From NCBI RefSeq assembly GCF_029168945.1, contig NC_083607.1:13038001-13102000 (forward strand): DNA of 64,000 nt. Direction: 5' to 3'. Source of the DNA: Cannabis sativa. Its lineage: Eukaryota > Streptophyta > Magnoliopsida > Rosales > Cannabaceae. How positions within the stretch are numbered: the first letter of the stretch is position 1; each line of letters begins with the position of its first letter. The notes beneath the pieces are model-generated. The model ran no database searches. It saw only the letters and a program-made list of their open reading frames with translations, and was not told the origin of the DNA. Shown one piece after another: positions 1 to 12,040 of the stretch. Both the position numbers and the translations under genes were made by a program.

Positions 1-762
1 GTTAGGGTTCTTAGTGAACCTATAGAATGGCCAGAAAATACTTCTAAATCTACACAAGAAGAATTACTTAAAACTGCTACTGGTTTAATCATTTTCAATT
101 TGTCTGATTCTATTATCAGGTTAGTTGACAAAGAAGATACTCCAGTAAAAATATGGAAAAATCTTGAAGATCAGTTTCGAAAGAAATCTTGGATTAATAA
201 GATCTTTCTTAAAGAAATAATCTTTGGTTTCAAGATGAGCACTAGCAAGACTCTTGATGAAAACCTAGATGAATTTCTAAGGTTACATATTGAATTGGCT
301 AATTTTGGTGAAAATGAGGCATTAAGTGATAAGAACCAAGCCATCATCATCTTAAACTCATTACCCGGATCCTACAAAGAAGTGAAGAATGCCATTAAAT
401 ATGGTAGGACAAAAATTACTCTAGAAGTAATTTCAGCCTTGAAGTCAAAGGACTTGGAGATTAAGAATGAGAAACATGGAGGTTCTAATGGAGAAATAAA
501 CTTCAGTAGAGGAAGACCAAATAAAAAAAAACCTGGACACTACAAAAGAAAAAGTCACATCAGAGATCACCATAAAGGAAAGAGTCACAACAAGGGAAGA
601 TCAAACTCAAAAGAACCACCTGATCCTATGGGATGCTACAACTGTGGCAAGCCAGGGCATTTCAAGAGAGCTTGTTATTTTCTAAACAAAGGCAAACCAA
701 ATAAATATAAAGGACAGGGAGAAAATTCTAACTCTAGACCTTATTTTTCTAAAAATAACTAA
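1..762 (+). pseudogene. Copia gag fragment (UBN2-type) with CCHC zinc knuckle
   Basis: One frame stays open from base 1 to a TAA at 760-762. The first internal Met is at 100, but codons upstream of it are in the same frame and gag-like, so 100 is not the true start. The middle resembles the copia-type gag polypeptide (UBN2): a 'KIWKNLEDQF' stretch and a 'LDENLDEFLRL' stretch. Near the C-terminus a basic region of Lys, Arg, Gly and Ser leads into the retroviral zinc knuckle CYNCGKPGHFKRAC (C-X2-C-X4-H-X4-C), which binds RNA in this family. In an active element gag would continue into protease without a stop. Confidence 0.85.
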
Positions 763-2440
763 GCCAATTATGGTGATGGTTATGAAAGTGTTGATAGTGG
801 TGAAGCATATGTTGTTGCATCATTTTTTTAAAGATGATTAGATTTTAGATTCAAGTTGTACTTTTCATATGACTAATGACAAAAGTTATATGTTTGATTA
901 TAGGGAATCTAAAGGAGGAAAAGTGGTCCTAAGGAACAATTAAACCTGTAAGATTAAAGGGTCGAGATCAATCAGATTAAAAAAGTATAATAGGACAATA
1001 AGAACCCTAACAACAGTGAGGTATGTTCCTTATCTCTCTAGAAACCAAATTTTTATTAGTGTGCTTGATGATTTGGGTGTTGTGTAAGGTAGAGGCAGGT
1101 CATATGAAGCTTAGTAGAGGAGCACTAATAATCATGAAAGGCATCAAAAATGGTGAACTTTACTACCTACAAGGCTTGCCTATTTCAAGCTGTAACATCA
1201 AAACTCACAACAACAAAGAAGATGAAATAGCTACTCTGTGGCACATAAGATTAGGGCATATAAGTGAGCGAGGCTTACAACTCATGAATGAGCAACAACT
1301 GTTAGGTAAGGATAAAGTGAGTAAACTAGATTTTTGTGAACGCTGCGTACTTGGAAAGCATCACAGGTTAAAGTTCACAACAGGTACTCACAACTCTAAA
1401 AGAATACTTGAGTATGTACATTCATACTTATGGGAACCTGAGAAAATTAATACACATGGTGGTTGTTCTTATTTTTTATCTATTGTGGATGATTATTCTA
1501 GAGAAGTATGGATATATCTACTTAAGAATCAAAATGATGCTTTTACAAAATTCAAACATTGGAAATTATTGGTTGAAAACTTAACTAATGAAAAGTTAAA
1601 AAATTTAAGGACTAATAATGGTTTGGAATTTTGTAATAATGAATTTGACCTCTACTGTAAAGAAAATAGCTTGCAGCGACATAGAACAATGAGGATTACA
1701 CCTTAGCAAAACGGGGTGGTTGAAAGAATGAATCGCACCATACTGAACAAAGTGAGATGTATGCTACTTCAGTCAGGATTATCTCAAGGATTTTGGGGAG
1801 AAGCTACCTTGACAGCAGTTCTCCTAATCAATAGAATTCTATCAAGGGCAACTGAAGGTTAAACTCCCGAGGAAAAATTGTCAGGTAAACCTCCAAACCT
1901 TTCTCATTTAAAAGTTTTTGGATGTGCTACTTATGCACATTAGAGTATAGGAAAGCTTGAACCTAGGGCTTTAAAGTGTGTTTTCTTAGGGTACCCTGAA
2001 GGGGTAAAAGGCTATAGACTTTGGGTAAAAGAAAAATGGGGATTTAAAACTATGAATAGTAGAGATGTTATATTCCAAGAAAATATTTTTCCTTGTTTAC
2101 CTAATGAAAAGTCTAGTGTAGGAATGGAAGAAACTAACCCTACAGGTACAAACCTAGAAGTTAAAACAGGTTCGAATCAGGTGGAACAAAATGGAGACAC
2201 ACCGAGAATGGTTTAGGTGGAGCCAAACCAAAACCAGTAGCCCGATAACAATGGTCAAGAGGGAGGAACTGATGCTCAATAAGAGATCAAGGATGAAGAC
2301 ACCAAAGAGGACCTTACAAAATATCAGTTGACAAGGGATGGGACTAAGAGGACTCCAAAGCCTAATTAGACGTACATCTACAACATATGGAGTGAAGATC
2401 TGGCTTATGCACTTATAACAGATTTGGAAATGGATGACAT
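763..2440 (+). pseudogene. Copia protease and integrase remnant
   Basis: After the gag stop, other frames carry the protease core as LDSSCTFHMT near 845-875. Family members normally have D-S/T-G at the active site, so the Gly is replaced by Ser. At 1023-1706 an open stretch holds the GAG-pre-integrase region (LWHIRLGHISERG) with its H-H-C-C zinc-binding residues, then the integrase core. The usual HSDLWGP reads HSYLWEP and the usual TDNG reads TNNG, so two of the three catalytic acids are lost. Past a stop at 1704-1706 the integrase continues (NGVVERMNRTIL) and runs through further stops to the FLGYPEGVKGY motif near 1985-2010. Confidence 0.85.
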
Positions 2441-3990
2441 GGAATCGAAGACTTATAACGAGGCAGCAAATGGAAAGAACTCTAAGGAATAGAATAAATC
2501 CTTGGATGAGGAGATAGGGTCTCTCAAGAAGAATAAGACCTGGATTGTGGTACCAAGACCCGAGGGTAAAAGTATTGTGTCTTGCAAGTGGCTGTTCAAG
2601 CACAAGGAAGGGAGATCTAAAGATGAGCCTACTAGGTACAAGGCTAGGCTAGTCGCTAAAGGCTTCACACAAAAGGAAGGTATCGATTTCAATGAGATTT
2701 TCTCTCCAGTGGTGAAGTATAAAACGATTAGAGTGGTCCTAAGCTTAGCTACACAGTTTGACATGGAGATAGATCAAATGTATGTTACCACCGCCTTTCT
2801 CCACGGGGAATCGAAAGAAGAAATATACATGACCCAACCAGAAGGGTATGTTGAGAAGGGAAAATCGAACAATGTTTGTAAACTGGTTAAGTCCTTATAT
2901 GGACTCAAGCAATCCCCTAGGCAGTGGAATAAAAGGTTTGACACCTTTATGATGAAACAAGGATTTTCAAGGAGTTACTATGATACGTGTTTCTATCACA
3001 AGGGAACAGACATCAACTCGATCATCTACGTGTTACTTTATGTAGATGACATGCTTATTATAAGCAAGGAGAGATCTCAAGTGGATGAGATGAAAAGGCA
3101 ACTCAAGGCTGAGTTTGAAATGAAAGACTTGGGAATAGCATCTAAGATACTAGGTATCACTATAAACAGGGACAGAAAGCTGGGCAAACTGTTCTTGACA
3201 CAAGAGGACTACATACAAAAGATCATACAGAAATTTTCAATGAAAGATTCAAAGAAAACTTCTCAGCCAATAACTAGTCAGTACACTTTAACTAAGGAAC
3301 AATGTCCTAAGACTAAAGCAGAGAAAGAAGCAATGAGTAAAGTGCCTTACTCAAGTGTTGTGGGGACTATTATGTACTTAATGGTTTGTACAAGGTCAAA
3401 TTTGGCCTTTGCCATAAGTACCTTGAGCAAATACATGTCAAACCCAGGAAAGATTCATTGGCTTGCAATGAAATGGGTTTTCAGCCTAGTAGGAACACCT
3501 AAGGTTGGACTCATCTACAAACAACAAAAGTTCAGCACCAATATAGAAAGATACAGTGATGCCGACTGCCATGGATAGAGACAGCAGAAAGTTTACTTCA
3601 TCTTATATGTTTTTACTAGGAGGAAACTGTGTGAGTTGGAAAGCCCAACTCCAACCTGTGGATGCACTTTCAACAACAAAATCCGAGTACATATCAACCA
3701 CAGAAGCTATTAAAGAAGCCATATGGATGAAAGGACTCCTAACAGAGATCAAGCTACTTAAAGAGGTTCCTAGAGTTTACTCAGATCGTCAAAGTTGTGT
3801 ACACTTGTGTAGAAACCCTATGTTCCACAACAGGACTAAACACATAGAGATTAAGTATCACTTTATAAGGAATAAGGTAACATAAGGTGAGATACAAGTG
3901 GAAAAAGTTCCTACTAAGGAGAATCCAGCAGATATGGGAACTAAGGTGGTGACTCTCAACAAGTTCAAGCATTGCATAAACTTGTTGGGA
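2441..3990 (+). pseudogene. Copia reverse transcriptase and RNase H remnant
   Basis: The main open stretch (2502-3578) is a copia reverse transcriptase (RVT_2). It shows [18 protein letters not shown], the TTAFLHGE motif, SLYGLKQSPRQW and the catalytic YVDDMLIIS. A TAG at 3576-3578 interrupts the usual DADYAGD-type motif at the start of RNase H. The RNase H then continues to about 3990 (SWKAQLQPVDALSTTKSEYI, then HNRTKHIEIKYHFIR). RT residues look intact but the frame is broken on both sides, so no functional polyprotein is expected. Confidence 0.88.
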
Positions 3991-4109
3991 GTTGACACAT
4001 GATGGTGAATGGAAACTTAATCAAGCTATGACCCTCAAAACAGCAACAAATAAATACAACAAAGGCAAAGACTTTTTTGGACTGTTAGTATGGAAATTTA
4101 GGTAGAAAT

Positions 4110-4810
4110 TGTTGGATAAATCTCCATACTTACTGTCACATGGGAAAATACCTTAATCAATTTACAAGGAAAATAAAATAAGATTTTTTTTTACAAGCCT
4201 CAACACACAATTATAACTCTTGGAGCAGTCGGTTCTGTTTCATAAGCTAAAATCTTTTAGTTCTCTACTATACAAATAAATAAATAATAACTTTCAAGAT
4301 TCCAAAAAACCTTCAGCAGCACAAGGAATAAACAATAACAGTTTTCTAATTATTTTTCTCAGCTCACAACACAACAAAAATCACAATCAACAACAATATA
4401 TAAGGGAGCCACCTACCCATTTTGACAGTGTGTTTTTTGGCCCAGCCAAGGAGAGTGGTAGCAGCCCCTTTGTCATGAAGAAATAACCTCAGTCAAGAGA
4501 GATAAATAGAGAGAGAGTTAGAGATATATATATATATTTTAATACAAACCAGAAAATAAAAGGAAGAAAAGAGAGAAAGAGCCATAGAGATTACCAGCTA
4601 ACTTTGTAGCTTGGAATATTTAAATTCCTTGAAACCTGGTATTGATTTTGATAGTGAAGATTCAAGTAACTTTGAGGGTCGCTTGACGGAGACGTACCTC
4701 TAATTTAAAGGGAACTCCAAAATCAATTCTTGTGTTATTTATTTTATTTTTCCGCTGGTTTTTCTTTAGTTTTTCTCTAGTTTTGGGTTTCTTGTTGTGT
4801 GTCTTGCAGG
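4110..4810 (+). repeat. Probable 3' LTR of the first copia element
   Basis: Begins TGTTGGATAAATCTCC about 110 bp after the end of the RNase H reading frame, behind an A/G-rich stretch that could be the polypurine tract. A TATA-like TATATAAGGG at about 4397 would suit an LTR promoter. The 3' boundary is unresolved: the 5' LTR lies outside the window, and the candidate CA end near 4810 cannot be tested by target-site duplication. Confidence 0.5.
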
Positions 4811-4988
4811 TACGAAGGAGCAGTAGTAGGCTTGGGTTAGAAAGCTCTCATAGAGCTTGAAGAAGAAGATTAGAAGGGCTTAATGAGGAAGAAAAATGCA
4901 GCAGTGGATTAGTTTTCGAAGCTCTTAAATCTAAGCTTGGAAAGAAGAAGAGAAGGAGATGATGAGGAGTGGCTGCTAGGGTTTCAAG
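4811..4988. other. Non-coding flank interrupted by a solo LTR
   Basis: A/G-rich DNA with many GAAGAAG runs and a GCTAGGGTTT motif. It continues in the same style at 6915-7130 (again GCTAGGGTTT) on the far side of the solo LTR, and the two sides join at the shared TCAAG target-site duplication. No convincing coding sequence was seen. It may be a transcribed leader or part of the neighbouring retroelement. Confidence 0.4.
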
Positions 4989-6909
4989 TGTTGGAAATTA
5001 TTTTACCAGGATCTAGATTTACTAACAAGTATGTTGGATTAACAACCTAATATGAATTCTAAAACAATGAAAATAAACACATATAAAGTTAGAAAACCTT
5101 GCAGTGGGTGCAGCAGAATAATATGACTCCTTCCGTTCAGATCTCTAGCCCTAGATTCCTTTCTGTAGCAGAGCATCACCAAGATCTGAACCTGGATCTT
5201 CTTTTCTCCTTCTTTGATGTAGAAATTCCATAGTCTTCCATACTATGATTGAGATACCACTTGATGTGTGTGGGCACTACTCATCTCACAAGGATTTCGA
5301 AATTTCTCTCTATTTTTCTCTCTCAATTTCGTGGCTTATGGCTTACCATGATATGCAAGAGAAGAGAACAAGGGCTGCTATATATAGGGAGAAGGGAGAG
5401 CACAACTTTCCAAATAAACATTTTCCTCTTTTAATGTGTAATTGATTAACTGCCTTATTTAGTGTGATCCACCACTTTCCTATTATAGCTAGGCTTTGAT
5501 TAGCAATTACATGACAATTAAAAAATAAAAATAATAATTGGGAAACACAAAGGGAGTGCTCGGCCATAGAGGGAAATGGGCCTCACTTGGATTTTGCAGT
5601 TTCCTCAATTTTATTTCTATTTCTCCAAAAATGTCATTTTTTCAATTCTAATCATTTAAATGCCAAAACTAATTATTTAATAACTAAAATAGATTATTAA
5701 ATAATATTGTCATTTAAAATAATTATTAATTAGACATGCAAAGTCTCTCAATTAATAATTAAACCTAGAAACCCTTTTATTTACGATTTCATCCTTAAAC
5801 TGTGAGAATTTATAAAGTAGACATAGTCTAACTTTTAGAATTATAATTGATTAATTAAAATCAATTAACTGAGTCTTACAAGTAGTATGGCCTCAACTAG
5901 TATGGGGACCATGGGTCTATATAACCGAGCTTCCAATAAGTCGAACCGAATTTACCAAGTAAATTCTCTAACTTATTAATTCCTCATTGAATCCACACTT
6001 AGAACTTGGAATTGCACTCTCAGTCATATAGAAACGCTCTATATGTTCCACGATATAGACACGTCATTAGTTATCCATTGTTATAACCCTAATGTGATCA
6101 ATGATCCTCTATATAGATGATTTACACTGTACAGGGATTAAATTACCGTAACACCCTACAATGTATTTTATCCTTAAAACACTTAACCCTGTATAAATGA
6201 TATTTCACCTAAGTGAAATGAGATCTCCACCATTTATCTTCGTTTGGTTAAGCTCGAAGGAAATCATCCTTTACTTCTATTTGCCAAATAGAAGCTATAG
6301 ATTCCATATTTATGTTAGCGATCCCACTCGATTGCACTACCGTGTTCCCAAAATGTACGTATCACCCTAACCCAAAAGTAGGCTTAACTTAAGAAATCAA
6401 AGAACACGAATAACACTCTTGAGATTGAACCTAACCATATCAGGATTTCGATCATGTGATCTAGGATCAACAGGTGATATTGAATTGAATAGATATTACG
6501 GTAAATTTCAACATATCTAATCAAAGTTCGATATCAGTCCCTTCCGATGTATACTCCATACATCCGATACTGGTAAACTTTGCCAATGTCCTGGAAAGGA
6601 CATAACACTTTTCCAAGGTGTAAGAATACCTATCGCTGATTATACCATGTCAGTCTAAATCCAGTGTTCTGACAAATTAGGGAATCAACTTTTGAACATA
6701 TAATTAAGATTATATTCCACTGTGCTGACAACACTATTATCTTTAACCAACTCATATGTTCTGGACTTAAAAAGAATTCATAAATTATGTACATATAATC
6801 ATGAAATAAATCATGTGAACCATGCAACATAAAATGTTATTTCTGATCTTTATTAATAAGTAAATCTGATTATATGAAATGAGTTTTATTTAGGGCATAA
6901 AACCCAACA
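4989..6909 (-). mobile_element. Solo LTR C (1.9 kb), TSD TCAAG
   Basis: The sequence runs from TGTTGG to CCAACA, the standard TG..CA LTR ends within short inverted repeats. It is flanked by a perfect 5-bp duplication TCAAG at 4984-4988 and 6910-6914. Over its length it matches the LTRs at 51154-53052 and 59186-61095 in reverse orientation, including a CTATATATAG promoter-like element near 5380. No internal domain, primer-binding site or second LTR is adjacent. It is therefore best read as a solo LTR left by recombination between the LTRs of one insertion. Short frames inside it are not genes. Confidence 0.93.
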
Positions 6910-6914
6910 TCAAG

Positions 6915-8310
6915 CTAGAAAAAGAGAAGAAGAGAAAGGGGGTTTCGGCTTGCTAGGGTTAGAGGAAGGAGTGTTTATGCAGCTAGGGTTTTCTACTGCA
7001 TAAAGGAGGCTTTATACTGCCTTAAACGGCTGAGTTTTGAGGGGGAAACTCTCTTGATCCGCAGAAGAGATAAAGGTCAAGATTGACCTTGGTTTTTGTA
7101 CTGTGTGGTGTTAGTGTAGGGGCATTTTGGGTAGTGCTTTATTTCCTACACTTTTGATCTTTATTTATATTTTCTCTTGATGTTTTTCTTAAAAAAACCA
7201 TAACACATAATGTAGAAAAGTACCACCACCACCTAAGATCGAACCACACTAGAAAATGACCCAAAACAATAGAATAGTAACCGAAAAAAAAATAATAGCA
7301 GCACATTAACAAATTTAACATCTTTTAATAATAGTACAAAGTGGCATGATGAAATTTGGCACAGGTTTAGTATACCAAAATATAAATTCATTGTTTGGAT
7401 TGTTGTGTGGAAATGATTCCTAACTAAAAATAGGTTATCTAAGTTTAATCTCTTTGTGGATAAAAGCTTCTTGGTGTAAGGAATGCATGATGAAATCCAT
7501 GATCATCTCTTCTTCCAATGTCATTTTAGTGCTTATTGCCTCAATGAAACTTTCAAATGGCTAAACAGCCTGAACTGTGGAACACAGCAGCAGAACTTAA
7601 TGGGAGTAATGGTTTGGATCCAAAGGAAAAATATAAGTCGAAAGAGGAATGTTGATCATTGCTCTAAATGCATCAGTGTAGTATGTTTGAAAAGCTAGAA
7701 ACAAGATCTTTTGGGAAAGTGAAGTCCCCACAATTGATTGTAAAAGCTATTAATAAAGATATATATTTAATTTATATTTAAACTTTAAACTAAAACTTTC
7801 TCAAAACATACAATGAAAACTAATATCTTCTCAATATGCATTTAAGTATCAAAAAAAATAAAAAATTCTTCTATATACAGAAATAAATAGGTGGTATATC
7901 AAATTTGTTTTTTAAGGGTGTACTAAATTTTTTTCAAAATTTTAATTATGAAATTATATGTGTATAATTTTAAATTATAAAGAGTTGCTATAAAAATTTT
8001 AATAATTTAAGGACAAAAAAAATTGCTAAAAGATCCTTATTTAATAATAAATTAAGAAAAATTAATTAATAATTGTAATTTATTTAATTTTAAAGTATAT
8101 TTAATCTTCATCAAAGTTTTAAAATGAAATAAATTATTAGGTGACTATTAGGTTATAAGTTAATTATTATATATTTTTATTTGATTTTTAAATTAATCAC
8201 AACCATTCAATAATAATCTAATGCCTAAAAAAAATATAACCATGATGGTTACATATTTAATGTAACCATTAGAACCTCCTTCATACATATATAACAAGGA
8301 CAATTAATAG
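6915..8310. other. Intergenic DNA with a LINE scrap and AT-rich sequence
   Basis: 6915-7140 resumes the A/G-rich flank interrupted by solo LTR C. About 7320-7740 contains a LINE remnant (separate entry). From 7740 to 8310 the DNA is strongly AT-rich with no coding signal that I can support. Confidence 0.5.
7320..7740 (+). pseudogene. LINE fragment, zinc-binding RT domain (zf-RVT)
   Basis: Conceptual translation gives KWHDEIWHRFSIPKYKFIVW, then LTKNRL, then HDHLFFQCHFSAYC. This matches the spacing of the zf-RVT domain that follows reverse transcriptase in plant L1-type LINEs (iPkf.W...LtT..RL...HLFF.C). Stop codons interrupt it and no RT or endonuclease lies beside it. It is a short relic, not part of the LINEs further right. 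Confidence 0.65.
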
Positions 8311-8315
8311 CTTGG

Positions 8316-9486
8316 TGTCACGGGCTCACCTTTTTAGGTAGCGAAACACCCGTGCGGCACCTTGACTTCTCTAAGCCAAGGTCAGCCTTCCAACCATCCG
8401 AGTAACAATGGGCTCATTTTTCCCGCGACCGTCTGCCTCGTGCACACTTCCGTCCCTCGAACAACTCCCGTCGAGTCATGCTCGCAAGCATCCATGAGTG
8501 CATCCATGCGTCGAGGCTCTCTAGCCAAGATACTCGCACTGTCCATAGGTTTCCACTATGATAAGGCAAATCCCAACACCTGCGCTCACCTTGTCACTCG
8601 TGACCAAGGTAGCAAGTGTGGCAAGATGCCAATATTAAGTTAACGTGCCAACGCTTCTATCATGCCCCATTCGATATTGTCCAAACAGTCTCCCTCATCA
8701 CCCAAGGACTCCCATACGTCCAATCCTCAAGGTGCCATGCCTCCACGCATGTTGGCAGGCCCTCAAGACAAGCCACCAAACTAGTTGCATACACGAGACC
8801 TCTGTCCCTTTCCAGCATGGTGCATCCGTCCCATGTGTGCATGTAAGCTAGCCCACGAATGACTACCCGTGTCATCTCGTGTTGAGACTCGTGGCCAAGG
8901 TGCACCATGATGCCTCTTGGAGGATCTAGGCCACGTCCCGTGCAAGCAGCATATCGACAATCCAAGGGAAACGTACCAGTGAACCTCTGGCGGCATTCCT
9001 CGACGCACTACCGGGTCGCCCCGATAATGTCCATGAGTACTCCAACTCATGGTGACATATGAGTCCCCTCATGGTCCTCATATGTCCGCCCCACTAGTCC
9101 CACTGACTAGTAGTAGCTCACTTAGCACCAAGGTGCAAGGGGTGGTAGAGAGGTGACACTAGGGTACCCCCTTAAAGAGCATTCTGAGCTTCTAGCCTTC
9201 TACGAGGAACATAGATGATTTTGGCTCTATAGACATATGGGAAGAACCATATACCAAATCACCTAGTTTTTCCAAACCAATTGCACCATTCTATTTGTAG
9301 ACCTAAATAAATGGCGAATACCAAGTTCCGTCCCGTTCCGGATAATATTTAAGATATTTACAAAAATGCTACTACATACAAACTAAGCATCAGCATGCTA
9401 CCAACATGTGCCACCATTTGACCACCACTTGACCAACTTGTGAGCATCACTTAGCTTGTAACGTGCCATCTTAGCACGCATTACAC
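8316..9486 (-). repeat. 3' LTR of the 4.9-kb non-autonomous element
   Basis: Direct repeat of 12041-13224, aligning end to end with scattered differences. On the minus strand it starts TGTAATG and ends CCGTGACA. Small frames of 60-100 aa inside it recur in the other LTR because the two are copies; they are not genes. Confidence 0.9.
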
Positions 9487-9500
9487 TCTCCCCCACTTCA
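9487..9500 (-). other. Polypurine tract of the non-autonomous element
   Basis: CTCTCCCCCACTTC on the plus strand, GAAGTGGGGGAGAG on the element's strand. It abuts the 3' LTR exactly, as the plus-strand primer of reverse transcription does. Confidence 0.75.
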
Positions 9501-12025
9501 ACATGTCGATGCCCTCATCGACGGACTGCAGGCAAATCTTCCTGATCTCGACTCCTAAGCTTACTCCAAGCTTCTCCTAAATCCTAAGTCTGCACTTGTC
9601 CCTCTACCTCTATAGAACCACCCTCTTGGTGACGATCTTGCTCGCCCACTCTTGGACTTGATCAAAGACCTTGTGCCACTGTCACTATTCAGAACCACCC
9701 ATGGAGTAGTGCCTCCGCGCTAGAATACTTCGCCCAACATGAACTCCTCTGAGTCCATCACAACGTCCTTCCAATCAAGCAAGTAGTCATTGCAACACTG
9801 ACCCTGAAGCTACCACATCCTCTGATTGTAGCTCACTCGACAATCGTCCAATTCATACTCCTTTTCACAAGGACTAAATATGGTGCACCCCTCAGGGTGA
9901 GGTTCACAAACCAACCGTTTCCAACGGCACCTACAAAACACGCTTCCACTAAAGCTAGGTCCCTCTGGACAAGTCCCTCCAGAAACTTCACACGCCAACT
10001 CTATGGCGCACCATCCTCCTGATGGTAATTGAGCAAGACACTCTGATCGCTGGATAAAGTTTGGTGCGTCCCACCTGGACGAGGCTCGCAAGCCAACTGC
10101 ACCCAATGCAGCACCAAGTGCACTCTTGCACAGATTCTCTTCACGAAGTTCACAACATTGGCCCTCCGGCCCTACCGCACACCCACGGCTTCATGCAAAA
10201 GGCCCCACTAACTCACTGCATACTTGCTCCTTTGAGCTCCTGCTTGTGTCCGCTCCCAAAACTGTGTCACAAGCTCATCTCCCAAAATCAACCCTCCATC
10301 CTCTGATGACTCGCTAACTTTCAACAAACTTGATAACACCTAGTCATACTCTTAAGACTTGAAGTCATACCACTCCGCTATATCCCATCGGCATATGCTC
10401 TCTGAATCATTCGGCCTATAGTGTCCCGTACAACACCAATGTCCCCATAAACACAAAACACGCCCATAACATGCGGCAAACTAGCTCAGTCTTGATTTCA
10501 GTCTACGCCCTTGCATATTGTCTATCTGTAGCTTGCAACAATCATGCAAGTCTTCGCACTGAACAACCCATCTATTGTAGTGTTTTCCTCTAGATTCACA
10601 CACCAAAACTGAACAAGTACCCTGATTCTTCAAACACATGAATTAGTGGACTCCCCCACTTCAACTTGGGAAAAACTTCTCTCTTAGAGGAATACCCCTC
10701 AAGATATAGCTCCTAAGCTAACCGCCTACTCGCATACAATTCCTCCATTCCACATGTCACTTTGATGAAGATGCTGAGCTAATGCCTCGGTCATTCTGAC
10801 TCTTCGCCCCTCGACATTTCAATGTTTCCTTAGTCCCTTCGTCTTGCTGACTTTCACCTTAGGCCAACATTGCCATGGTGTTATCTTAGTACCTAAGTCC
10901 TGCAGACTTTCACCGTAGATAACTGGCTCTGCCTGTGTCCTGAGTCTTCTTGACTTTACATCCTGAACAACAATCAATCTCCATGATACTCATCTCGATG
11001 CTTGTAATGAATAACTAGTCTGTTGAGTGAACCGTGAAGGTCTCTCCCCCACTTCATCTGTTGGCGTCCTTGATAACATGCCCCCATGTGAATGCCTAAC
11101 TGCCCCAACTCTTCATGCACACCATGTCATCTAAAAGTGCATCCCGCGGGATGTGACTCTCGAGTTAACTATCTCAAATAGCACCCCTGTTGATTTCTAC
11201 ATGCATGCACTAACCACTCAACCATCCAATTGATTCACACTTGCATCACACCCCTTCTGGCTCCCACAATGTACTAAGTTCCAATGATGTAGCCCTCTGG
11301 CCTTCATGCAACTCTAACACCCTTATCGACCTTCACAGGCTTACATGACTCCTAAGTCTCACTGGCACGACCCTCTGGCCTCCATACAAACTCTAGCGCC
11401 ATCTCAACGCTTGCGCTCGATCTTCTCAGCCCTGCTGGCTTCTTTGATGCATTCATTCCATAACTCCGCATCTCTATCGATGCCTTTGTGTGACTTACGC
11501 CCTCTGACGCTTTAACAAGCCAACATATTCCACTCAACTACCTCTGCTTTTCCATATGGGTCAAATAAAACTCGCATGCGAACACCTCCAAGTACAACCA
11601 TCCTCTGAAGATTGCGGCCTCCACCCCCTTGATCTCCATGTGCGTTCCTCTTGACCCACCCATGTAGCAATTGAAGCATTCCATGTGTATCCCAATCTGA
11701 ACCATCTCAGTCATCAACTCTTGACTTTTGTCGTGACTAACAAGAATCTGACAGTCCCTGCACTACTTCCACACCCTTGCCAACAAGCTTCTTTTTCAAC
11801 AAAAGCGCCTCCTGCGGCTTACGATCACTCAGGAAAACTTGGCCTAGAGTACCAAGCATACAGTATGGACTATCCCCTCAATCTTGTACTACGCCAACAT
11901 GTTTCAAACATTTTGTTGCGCCTCTCCACAATTGCACGTGGTAGTTATCTTTCTAGCATCCTTCCACACGCCTACATCCTCTCTAGGATGGCCCAACCAG
12001 GTTCACCTCCCACTGAGATGAACTT
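9501..12025 (-). other. Internal region of the non-autonomous element, no gag or pol
   Basis: About 2.5 kb, C- and T-rich on the plus strand and much less AT-rich than its surroundings. The longest frames are near 100 aa and show none of the gag, protease, RT or integrase motifs. CTCCCCCACTTCA, the sequence of the terminal polypurine tract, appears again near 10650 and 11045, each time followed by a similar few bases, which suggests internal repeat structure. Confidence 0.7.
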
Positions 12026-12038
12026 GGCTTTGATGCCA
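12026..12038 (-). other. Degenerate primer-binding site (initiator tRNA-Met type)
   Basis: On the minus strand TGGCATCAAAGCC lies two bases inside the 5' LTR. It differs at two positions from TGGTATCAGAGCC, the usual plant retrotransposon PBS for initiator tRNA-Met. Confidence 0.6.
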
Positions 12039-12040
12039 AC

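Larger units (their letters stand above)
1..4810 (+). mobile_element. Decayed Ty1/copia retrotransposon, 5' end outside the window
   Basis: The order is gag, protease, integrase, reverse transcriptase, RNase H, which defines the copia arrangement. The gag frame is already open at base 1, so the 5' LTR and start lie upstream of the window. The pol region is cut by several stop codons and frame changes, for example at 760-762, 1704-1706, 1861, 1942 and 3576-3578. The element is therefore dead. A likely 3' LTR begins with TGTTGG at 4110. Its far end is uncertain because the other LTR is not available for comparison; a TG..CA end near 4810 is only a guess. Confidence 0.85.

Noticed and set aside
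2154..2764. Minus-strand frames of 149 and 103 aa
   Set aside because: Antisense shadows of the copia reverse transcriptase region; no motif of their own.
8362..9050. Several overlapping frames of 70-100 aa on both strands, repeated at 11685-12775, the longest 227 aa
   Set aside because: They lie in the two LTRs of one retrotransposon and repeat because the LTRs are copies. They show no domain and no agreement in which frame is conserved.
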